Assembly (NCBI RefSeq): GCF_000003605.2
Contig: NW_003135304.1
Coordinates: 1-20,529, forward strand
Direction of reading: 5' to 3'
DNA from: Saccoglossus kowalevskii
Lineage: Eukaryota; Hemichordata; Enteropneusta; Harrimaniidae
DNA length: 20,529 nt
Shown: in pieces, positions 11,297 to 20,324 of the stretch
How the letters are laid out: the number at the start of each line of letters is the position of its first letter
Position numbering within the stretch: position 1 is the stretch's first letter
Program-made: the position numbers and the translations under genes
The notes under the pieces: generated by a model
Seen by the model: the letters and a program-made list of their open reading frames with translations, nothing else
What the model was told of the DNA's origin: nothing
Databases searched by the model: none

Positions 11297-11589
11297 ATGG
11301 GAGACAAGCGAATTATAATGAGAAATTACATGAATCTGACAGTGACATGGGAGACATGCAAACACAATGAGAAGTTACATGAACAAGACAGTGACATGGG
11401 AGACAAGTGAATATAATGAGAAATACATGAATTGACAGTGACATGGGAGACATGCAAACATACTGAGAAGTTACACTTAACTGACAGTGACATGGGAGAC
11501 AAGTGAATATATTGAGAAAATACACTGAATTGACAGTGATGTGCAAGACATGCAAACATATTGAGAAGTTACATGAACCTGACAGTGAC
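11297..11589. repeat. Degenerate patch: six shortened monomers depleted of CT
   Basis: Monomer lengths are 50, 48, 48, 49, 49 and 49 bp (starts 11297, 11347, 11395, 11443, 11492, 11541), while the GACAGTGAC, ATGGGAGAC and ATGCAAACA parts stay perfect. About 20 changes, nearly all hitting a C that precedes T: ACTACTG becomes TATAATG, ATAATG, TACTG or TATTG; ACACTGAA becomes ACATGAA; ATCTGAC becomes ATTGAC; AACCTG becomes AACTG. Six CT dinucleotides remain where about 25 are expected. Either a local assembly error or an unusual mutational scar. Confidence 0.9.
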
Positions 11590-11691
11590 ATGGGAGACAT
11601 GCAAATACTACTGAGAAACTACATTGAATCTGACAGTGATGTGCAAGACATGCAAACACTATTGAGAAGTTACACTGAACCTGACAGTGAC

Positions 11692-11997
11692 ATGGGAGAC
11701 ATGCAAACACAACTGAGAAATTACACTGAATCTGACAGTGATGTGTAAGACATGCAAACACTACTGAGAAGTTACACTGAACCTGACAGTGACATGGGAG
11801 ACAAGCGAATACTACTGAGAAACTACACTGAATCTGACAGTGACATGGGAGACATGCAAACACAATTGAGAAGTTACACTGAACCTGACAGTGACATGGG
11901 AGACATGCAAACACAACTGAGAAACTACACTGAATCTGACAGTGATGTGTAAGACATGCAAACACTACTGAGAAGTTACACTGAACCTGACAGTGAC
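11692..11997. repeat. GTGTAAGAC doublet module (partner 13171-13476)
   Basis: MQTQLRN unit, GTGTAAGAC unit (11743), AAGCGAATA unit, MQTQLRS unit, MQTQLRN unit, GTGTAAGAC unit (11947). The two stop units lie 204 bp apart. The same six-unit order occurs at 13171-13476, offset 1,479 bp (29 monomers). Private C-to-T changes (AAATTAC near 11720, CAATTGAG near 11865) lie on the shoulder of the adjacent CT-poor patch. Confidence 0.8.
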
Positions 11998-12507
11998 ATG
12001 GGAGACAAGCGAATACTACTGAGAAACTACACTGAATCTGACAGTGACATGGGAGACATGCAAACACTACTGAGAAGTTACACTGAAACTGACAGTGACA
12101 TGGGAGACAAGCGAATAATACTGAGAAACTACACTGAATCTGACAGTGATGTGCAAGACATGCAAACACTACTGAGAAGTTACACTGAACCTGACAGTGA
12201 CATGGGAGACATTCAAACACAATTAAGAAGTTACACTGAACCTGACAGTGACATGGGAGACAAGCGAATACTACTGAGAAGTTACACTGAATCTTACAGT
12301 GACATGGGAGACAAACGATTACTACTTAGAATTTACAGTGTACCTGACAGTGACATGGGAGACAAGCGAATACTACTGAGAATTTACGGTGAACCTGACA
12401 GTGACATGGGAGACAAGCGAATACTACTGAGAATTTACAGTGAACCTGACAATGACATTTTGAGACAAGTGAATACTACTGAGAAACTACACTGAATCTG
12501 ACAGTGA
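11947..12507. repeat. Signature segment 12, third copy of block D with an extra monomer
   Basis: This matches 7528 onward unit by unit through 12304 (AATAATACT at 12100, AATTAAG at 12202, ATTACTACTTAG at 12304). It then carries an additional RIYS unit at 12355 (with TACGGTGAA) before the GACAATGAC unit (12406). The terminal unit at 12457 has ATTTTGAGAC in place of ATGGGAGAC, a net +1 that breaks the + reading. Confidence 0.84.
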
Positions 12508-12558
12508 CATGGGAGACATGCAAACACAACTGAGAAGTTACACTGAATCTGACAGTGA

Positions 12559-12966
12559 CATGGGAGACAAGCGAATACTACTGAAAACTACACTGAAACT
12601 GACAGTGATGTGCAAGACATGCAAACACTACTGAGAAGTTACACTGAACCTGACAGTGACATGGGAGACATGCAAACACTACAGAGAAACTACACTGAAT
12701 CTGAAAGTGATGTGCAAGACATGCAAACACTACTGAGAAGTTACACTGAACCTGACTGTGACATGGGAGACAAGCGAATACTACTGAGAAACTACACTGA
12801 ATCTGACAGTGACATGGGAGACATGCAAACACAACTGAGAAGTTACACTGAACATGACAGTGACATGGGAGACAAGCGAATACTACTGAGAAACTACACT
12901 GAATCTGACAGTGACATGGGAGACATGCAAACACTACTGAGAAGTTACACTTAACCTGACAGTGAC
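12559..12966. repeat. Block E with shared 1-bp deletion CTGAAAACTAC
   Basis: The unit at 12559 reads CTACTGAAAACTACACTG (one base short of CTGAGAAACTAC), followed by the GTGCAAGAC unit (12610) and an ACAGAG RNYTESESD unit (12661). The same deletion and succession recurs at 15517-15667 and 19699-19851. GTGCAAGAC units at 12610, 15568 and 19750 are 2,958 and 4,182 bp apart, both exact multiples of 51. Confidence 0.82.
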
Positions 12967-13230
12967 ATGGGAGACAAGCGAATACTACTGAGAAACTACA
13001 CTGAATCTGACAGTGATGTGCAAGACATGCAAACACTACTGAGAAGTTACACTGAACCTGACAGTGACATGGGAGACATGCAAATACTACTGAGAAACTA
13101 CACTGAATCTGACAGTGATGTGCAAGACATGCAAACACTACTGAGAAGTTACACTGAACCTGACAGTGACATGGGAGACATGCAAACACAACTGAGAAAC
13201 TACACTGAATCTGACAGTGATGTGTAAGAC
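12967..13230. repeat. Block F, CAAATACTA module (partners 15823-16086 and 18884-19147)
   Basis: Five monomers: AAGCGAATA unit, VQD unit, ATGCAAATACTA unit, VQD unit, MQTQLRN unit, then GTGTAAGAC. The three copies read identically on + except GAAATGCAA (for GACATGCAA) near 15972. Each copy is preceded by a TTAACC unit. After this module the copies diverge in order, so the shared module is about 320 bp. Confidence 0.84.
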
Positions 13231-13884
13231 ATGCAAACACTACTGAGAAGTTACACTGAACCTGACAGTGACATGGGAGACAAGCGAATACTACTGAGAA
13301 ACTACACTGAATCTGACAGTGACATGGGAGACATGCAAACACAACTGAGAAGTTACACTGAACCTGACAGTGACATGGGAGACATGCAAACACAACTGAG
13401 AAACTACACTGAATCTGACAGTGATGTGTAAGACATGCAAACACTACTGAGAAGTTACACTGAACCTGACAGTGACATGGGAGACAAGCGAATACTACTG
13501 AGAAACTACACTGAATCTGACAGTGACATGGGAGACATGCAAACACAACTGAGAAGTTACACTGAACCTGACAGTGACATGGGAGACAAGCGAATACTAC
13601 TGAGAAACTACACTAAATCTGACAGTGACGTGGGAGACATGCAAACACAACTGAGAAGTTACACTGAACCTGACAGTGACATGGGAGACAAGCGAATACA
13701 ACTGAGAAACTACTCTGAATCTGACAGTGATGTGCAAGACATGCAAACACTACTGAGAAGTTACACTGAACCTGATAATGACATGGGAGACATGCAAACA
13801 CTACTGAGAAACTACACTGAATCTGACAGTGATGTGCAAGACATGCAAACACTACTGAGAAGTTACACTGAACCTGACAGTGAC

Positions 13885-14088
13885 ATGGGAGAAAAGCGAA
13901 TACTATTGAGAATTTACAGTGAACCTAACAGTGACATGGGAGACAGGGAAAAACAACTGCGAAGTTACAGTGAACCTGACAGTGACGCTGAAGACGAGCG
14001 AATACTACTGCTAAATTACAGTGAACCTTATAGTTATATTCAAGACACATGAAGACTACTAAACAGTTACAGTAAACCTGATAGTGAC
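13885..14088. repeat. Island of four highly diverged 51-bp monomers
   Basis: Units at 13885, 13936, 13987 and 14038 keep exact 51-bp length but differ at many sites (for example GACAGGGAAAAACAACTGCG, GACGCTGAAGACGAGCG, CCTTATAGTTATATTC and GACACATGAAGACTACTAAA). They contain several CpG (TGCGAAG, GACGCTG, GACGAGCG, GACGTG), while elsewhere CpG is nearly confined to AAGCGAATA. + is stopped by TGA at about 14050, while - stays open and keeps the VVF, L and V pattern. Probably relics of an older array state that escaped homogenisation. Confidence 0.88.
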
Positions 14089-14971
14089 GTGCAAGACATA
14101 CAAACACTACTGAGAAGTTACACTGAACCTGACAGTGACATGGGAGACATGCAAACACAACTGAGAAACTACACTGAATCTGACAGTGATTTGTAAGACA
14201 TGCAAACACTACTGAGAAGTTACACTGAACCTGACAGTGACATGGGAGACAAGCGAATACTACTGAGAAACTACACTGAATCTGACAGTGACATGGGAGA
14301 CATGCAAACACAACTGAGAAGTTACACTGAACCTGACAGTGACATGGGAGACAAGCGAATACAACTGAGAAACTACTCTGAATCTGACAGTGATGTGCAA
14401 GACATGCAAACACTACTGAGAAGTCACACTTAACCTGACAGTGACATGGGAGACAAGCGAATACTACTGAGAAACTACACTGAATCTGACAGTGATGTGC
14501 AAGACATGCAAACACTACTGAGAAGTTACACTGAACCTGACAGTAACATGGGAGACATGCAAACACTACTGAGAAACTACACTGAATCTGACAGTGATGT
14601 GCAAGACATGCAAACACTACTGAGAAGTTACACTGAACCTGACAGTGACATGGGAGACATGCAAACACTATTGAGAAACTACACTGAATCTGACAGTGAT
14701 GTGCAAAACATGCAAACACTACTGAGAAGTTACACTTAACCTGACAGTGACATGGGAGACAAGCAAACACTACTGAGAAGTTACACTGAACCTGACAGTG
14801 ACATGGGAGACATGCAAACACTACTGAGAAACTACACTGAATCTGACAGTGATGTGCAAGACATGCAAACACTACTGAGAAGTTACACTGAACCTGACAG
14901 TGACATGGGAGACATGCAAACACAAACTGAGAAACTACACTGAATCTGACAGTGATGTGTAAGACATGCAA
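13925..14971 (-). other. - strand open frame crossing the diverged island (348 aa); gene status doubtful
   Basis: About 20 repeats of the Cys-rich 17-mer. The C-terminal end, inside the diverged island, reads variants such as CLARHYQVYCNCLVVFM, CLEYNYKVHCNLAVVFA and RLQRHCQVHCNFAVVFP. The cysteines are partly lost, but the leucine and the V-V-F triplet persist. The frame ends at 13925 where CCTGAC became CCTAAC. No start context, signal peptide or non-repeat domain is visible. Confidence 0.15.
14191..14956. repeat. Dimer-rich block with TTGTAAGAC and two TTAACC units
   Basis: It opens with a private TTGTAAGAC unit (14191), then AAGCGAATACAACTG with TACTCTGAA (14344), also seen at 13681. TTAACC units occur at 14395 and 14701. 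Most of the rest is the ATGCAAACACTA RNYTES / GTGCAAGAC dimer. A 1-bp A insertion (CACAAACTGAG, about 14926) shifts phase by +1. Confidence 0.76.
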
Positions 14972-15211
14972 ACACTACTGAGAAGTTACACTGAACCTGA
15001 CAGTGACATGGGAGACAAGCGAATACTACTGAGAAACTACACTGAATCTGACAGTGACATGGGAGACATGCAAACACTACTGAGAAGTTACACTGAAAGT
15101 GACAGTGACATGGGAGACAAGCGAATAATACTGAGAAACTACACTGAATCTGACAGTGATGTGCAAGACATGCAAACACTACTGAGAAGTTACACTGAAC
15201 CTGACAGTGAC

Positions 15212-15466
15212 ATGGGAGACATTCAAACACAACTAAGAAGTTACACTGAACCTGACAGTGACATGGGAGACATGCAAATACTACTGAGAAGTTACACTGA
15301 ATCTTACAGTGACATGGGAGACAAGCGAATACTACTGAGAATTTACAGTGAACCTGACAGTGACATGGGAGACAAGCGAATACTACTGAGAATTTACAGT
15401 GAACCTGACAGTGACATGGGAGACAAGTGAATACTACTGAGAAACTACACTGAATCTGACAGTGAC
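15212..15466. repeat. Signature segment 13
   Basis: GACATTCAA with AACTAAG (15212), SYTESYSD unit with ATGCAAATACTA (15263), only two RIYS units (15314, 15365), GACAAGTGA unit (15416). The GACAAACGA / GTGTACC unit of the block D lineage is missing. It is nearly the same as segment 14, which lies 1,223 bp later (24 monomers minus 1 bp). Confidence 0.85.
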
Positions 15467-15516
15467 ATGGGAGACATGCAAACACTACTGCGAAGTTACA
15501 CTGAACCTGACAGTGA

Positions 15517-15822
15517 CATGGGAGACCAGCGAATACTACTGAAAACTACACTGAAACTGACAGTGATGTGCAAGACATGCAAACACTACTGAGAAGTTAC
15601 ACTGAACCTGACAGTGACATGGGAGACATGAAAACACTACAGAGAAACTAAACTGAATCTGAAAGTTATGTGCAAGACATGCAAACACTACTGAGAAGTT
15701 ACACTGAACCTGACAGTGACATGGGAGACAAGCGAATACTACTGAGAAACTACACTGAATCTGACAGTGACATGGGAGACATGCAAACACTACTGAGAAG
15801 TTACACTTAACCTGACAGTGAG
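15517..15822. repeat. Block E, second copy, with private damage
   Basis: GACCAGCGA and CTGAAAACTAC at 15517, a GTGCAAGAC unit at 15568, then an ATGAAAACA unit at 15619 with AAACTAAACTG (a + strand TAA) and GAAAGTTATG, an AAGCGAATA unit and a TTAACC unit. Two monomers present in the 12559 copy (MQTQL with CATGAC, and an AAGCGAATA unit) are absent here. Confidence 0.78.
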
Positions 15823-16434
15823 ATGGGAGACAAGCGAATACTACTGAGAAACTACACTGAATCTGACAGTGATGTGCAAGACATGCAAACACTACTGAGA
15901 AGTTACACTGAACCTGACAGTGACATGGGAGACATGCAAATACTACTGAGAAACTACACTGAATCTGACAGTGATGTGCAAGAAATGCAAACACTACTGA
16001 GAAGTTACACTGAACCTGACAGTGACATGGGAGACATGCAAACACAACTGAGAAACTACACTGAATCTGACAGTGATGTGTAAGACATGCAAACACTACT
16101 GAGAAGTTACACTGAACCTGACAGTGACATGGGAGACAAGCGAATACTACTGAGAAACTACACTGAATCTGACAGTAACATGGGAGACATGCAAACACAA
16201 CTGAGAAGTTACACTGAACCTGACAGTGACATGGGAGACAAGCGAATACTACTGAGAAACTACACTAAATCTGACAGTGACATGGGAGACATGCAAACAC
16301 TACTGAGAAGTTACACTGAAACTGACAGTGACATGGGAGACAAGCGAATAATACTGAGAAACTATACTGAATCTGACAGTGATGTGCAAGACATGCAAAC
16401 ACTACTGAGAAGTTACACTGAACCTGACAGTGAC

Positions 16435-16689
16435 ATGGGAGACATTCAAACACAACTAAGAAGTTACACTGAACCTGACAGTGACATGGGAGACATGCAA
16501 ATACTACTGAGAAGTTACACTGAATCTTACAGTGACATGGGAGACAAGCGAATACTACTGAGAATTTACAGTGAACCTGACAGTGACATGGGAGACAAGC
16601 GAATACTACTGAGAATTTACAGTGAACCTGACAGTGACATGGGAGACAAGTGAATACTACTGAGAAACTACACTGAATCTGACAGTGAC
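16435..16689. repeat. Signature segment 14
   Basis: GACATTCAA (16435), ATGCAAATACTA SYTESYSD unit (16486), RIYS units (16537, 16588), GACAAGTGA unit (16639). Its upstream context (AATAATACT at 16333, GTGTAAGAC at 16078) contains two more monomers than the matching stretch before segment 13, one of them with ACTAAATCTG as at 13613. Confidence 0.85.
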
Positions 16690-17251
16690 ATGGGAGACAT
16701 GCAAACACAACTGAGAAGTTACACTGAACCTGACAGTGACATGGGAGACAAGCGAATACTACTGAGAAACTACACTGAAACAGACAGTGATGTGCAAGAC
16801 ATGCAAACACTACTGAGATGTTACACTGAACCTGACAGTGACATGGGAGACAAGCGAATACTACTGAGAAACTACACTGAATCTGACAGTGACATGGGAG
16901 ACATGCAAACACTACTGAGAAGTCACACTTTACCTGACAGTGACATGGGAGACAAGCGAATACTACTGAGAAACTACACTGAATCTGACAGTGATGTGCA
17001 AGACATGCAAACACTACTGAGAAGTTACACTGAACCTGACAGTGACATGGGAGACATGCAAACACTACTGAGAAACTACACTGAATGTGACAGTGATGTG
17101 CAAGACATGCAAACACTACTGAGAATTTACACTGAACCTGACATTGACATGGGAGACATGCAAACACAACTGAGAAACTACACTGAATCTGACAGTGATG
17201 TGCAAGACATGCAAACACTACTGAGAAGTTACACTGAACCTAACAGTGACA

Positions 17252-18079
17252 TGGGAGACATGCAAACACAACTGAGAAACTACACTGCAATCTGACAGTG
17301 ACATGGGAGACATGCAAACACTACTGATAAGTTACACTGAACCTGACAGTGACATGGGAGACAAGCGAACACTACTTAGAAACTACACTGAATCTGACAG
17401 TGATGTGCAAGACATGCAAACACTACTGAGAAGTTACACTGAACCTGACAGTGACATGGGAGACATGCAAACACTACTGAGAAACTACACTGAATCTGAC
17501 AGTGATGTGCAAGACATGCAAACACTACTGAGAAGTTACACTGAACCTGACAGTGACATGGGAGACAAGCGAATACTACTGAGAAACTACACTGAATCTG
17601 ACAGTGACATGGGAGACATGCAAACACAACTGAGAAGTTACACTGAACCTGACAGTGACATGGGAGACAAGCGAATACTACTGAGAAACTACACTGAATC
17701 TGACAGTGACATGGGAGACATGCAAACACTACTGAGAAGTCACACTTAACCTGACAGTGACATGGGAGACAAGCGAATACTACTGAGAAACTACACTGAA
17801 TCTGACAGTGATGTGCAAGACATGCAAACACTACTGAGAAGTTACACTGAACCTGACAGTGACATGGGAGACATGCAAACACTACTGAGAAACTACACTG
17901 AATCTGACAGTGATGTGCAAGACATGCAAACACTACTGAGAAGTTACACTGAACCTGACAGTGACATGGGAGACATGCAAACACAACTGAGAAACTACAC
18001 TGAATCGGACAGTGATGTGCAAGACATGCAAACACTACTGAGAAGTTACACTGAACCTGACAGTGACATGGGAGACATG
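17252..18079. repeat. Long-range duplicated block C, second copy
   Basis: This is the partner of 5743-6570 at offset 11,509 bp, including GAATCGGAC at about 18002 and CTGATAAGT at about 17326. A private 1-bp C insertion (ACTGCAATCTG, about 17288) shifts phase by +1, and CTTAGAAAC at about 17374 is also private. The block then runs straight into signature segment 15. Confidence 0.84.
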
Positions 18080-18322
18080 CGAATACTACTGAGAAGTTAC
18101 ACTGAATCTTACATTGACATGGGAGACAAGCGAATACTACTGAGAATTTACAGTGAACCTGACAGTGACATGGGAGACAAGCGAATACTACAGAGAATTT
18201 ACAGTGAACCTGACAGTGACATGGGAGACAAGCGAATACTACTGAGAATTTACAGTGAACCTGACAGTGACATGGGAGACAAGTGAATACTACTGAGAAA
18301 CTACACTGAATCTGACAGTGAC
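18068..18322. repeat. Signature segment 15
   Basis: ATGCGAATA SYTESYID unit (18068), RIYS units (18119, 18170 with ACAGAG, 18221), GACAAGTGA unit (18272), followed at 18323 by GACATACAA with CTCAGA. This matches segment 8 (9007-9400), offset 9,061 bp, and not its neighbours, so the sequence switches source at the junction near 18068. Confidence 0.85.
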
Positions 18323-18730
18323 ATGGGAGACATACAAACACAACTCAGAAGTTACACTGAACCTGACAGTGACATGGGAGACAAGCGAATACTACTGAGA
18401 AACTACACTGAAACTGACGGTGATGTGCAAGACAAACGAATACTACTTAGAATTTACAGTGTACCTGACAGTGACATGGGAGACAAGCGAATACTACTGA
18501 GAATTTACAGTGAACCTGACAGTGACATGGGAGACATACAAACACAACTCAGAAGTTACACTGAACCTGACAGTGTCATGGGAGACAAGCGAATACTACT
18601 GAGAAACTACACTGAAACTGACAGTGATGTGCAAGACATGCAAACACTACTGAGAAGTTACACTGAACCTGACAGTGACATGGGAGACATGCAAACACAA
18701 CTGAGAAACTACACTGAATCTGACAGTGAT
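18323..18730. repeat. 204-bp direct duplication with chimeric monomer
   Basis: The GACATACAA / CTCAGA unit occurs at 18323 and again at 18527, each followed by an AAGCGAATA RNYTETD unit. Between them, the unit at 18425 begins with a GTGCAAGAC head and continues as the AAACGAATACTACTTAG / GTGTACC type of block D. This gives a junction of two monomer lineages inside one unit near 18434. A private CAGTGTCATG occurs at about 18573. Confidence 0.82.
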
Positions 18731-19138
18731 GTGCAAGACATGCAAACACTACTGAGAAGTTACACTGAACCTGACAGTGACATGGGAGACAAGCGAATAC
18801 TACTGAGAAACTACACTGAATCTGACAGTGACATGGGAGACATGCAAACACTACTGAGAAGTTACACTTAACCTGACAGTGACATGGGAGACAAGCGAAT
18901 ACTACTGAGAAACTACACTGAATCTGACAGTGATGTGCAAGACATGCAAACACTACTGAGAAGTTACACTGAACCTGACAGTGACATGGGAGACATGCAA
19001 ATACTACTGAGAAACTACACTGAATCTGACAGTGATGTGCAAGACATGCAAACACTACTGAGAAGTTACACTGAACCTGACAGTGACATGGGAGACATGC
19101 AAACACAACTGAGAAACTACACTGAATCTGACAGTGAT

Positions 19139-19720
19139 GTGTAAGACATGCAAACACTACTGAGAAGTTACACTGAACCTGACAGTGACATGGGAGACAA
19201 GCGAATACTACTGAGAAACTACACTGAATCTGACAGTGACATGGGAGACATGCAAACACTACTGAGAAGTTACACTGAAACTGACAGTGACATGGGAGAC
19301 AAGCGAATAATACTGAGAAACTACACTGAATCTGACAGTGATGTGCAAGACATGCAAACACTACTGAGAAGTTACACTGAACCTGACAGTGACATGGGAG
19401 ACATTCAAACACAATTAAGAAGTTACACTGAACCTGACAGTGACATGGGAGACAAGCGAATACTACTGAGAAGTTACACTGAATCTTACAGTGACATGGG
19501 AGACAAACGATTACTACTTAGAATTTACAGTGTACCTGACAGTGACATGGGAGACAAGCGAATACTACTGAGAATTTACAGTGAACCTGACAATGACATG
19601 GGAGACAAGTGAATACTACTGAGAAACTACACTGAATCTGACAGTGACATGGGAGACATGCAAACACAACTGAGAAGTTACACTGAACCTGACAGTGACA
19701 TGGGAGACAAGCGAATACTA
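19139..19720. repeat. Long-range duplicated block D, second copy, with signature segment 17
   Basis: This is the partner of 7528-8110 (offset 11,611 bp), with AATAATACT (19292), AATTAAG (19394), ATTACTACTTAG (19496), GACAATGAC (19547) and GACAAGTGA (19598). It leads into the CTGAAAACTAC deletion unit at 19699 (block E), whereas the 7528 copy continues into normal dimers. Confidence 0.87.
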
Positions 19721-19851
19721 CTGAAAACTACACTGAAACTGACAGTGATGTGCAAGACATGCAAACACTACTGAGAAGTTACACTGAACCTGACAGTGAC
19801 ATGGGAGACATGCAAACACTACAGAGAAACTACACTGAATCTGACAGTGAT

Positions 19852-20324
19852 GTGCAAAACTTGCAAACACAACTGAGAAGTTACACTGAACCTGACAGTG
19901 ACATGGGAGACAAGCGAATACTACTGAGAAACTACACTGAATCTGACAGTGACATGGGAAACATGCAAACACAACTGAGAAGTTACACTGAACCAGACAG
20001 TGACATGGGAGACAAGCGAATACTACTGAGAAACTACACTGAATCTGACAGTGACATGGGAGACATGCAAACACTACTGAGATGTTACACTTAACCTGAC
20101 AGTGACATGGGAGACAAGCGAATACTAATGAGAAACTACACTGAATCTGACAGTGATGTGCAAGACATGCAAACACTACTGAGAAGTTACACTGAACCTG
20201 ACAGTGACATGGGAGACATGCAAACACTACTGAGAAACTACACTGAATCTGACAGTGATGTGCAAGACATGCAAACACTAATGAGATGTTACACTGAACC
20301 TGACAGTGAAATGGGAGACATGCA
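19852..20324. repeat. Long-range duplicated block A, second copy
   Basis: This is the partner of 3606-4078 at offset 16,246 bp, with CAAAACTTGC at 19852 and CTAATGAG at both 20107 and 20260. It joins block E at its upstream side (19801, ACAGAG unit), which is not the context seen at 3555, so the junction lies near 19840-19852. Confidence 0.82.
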
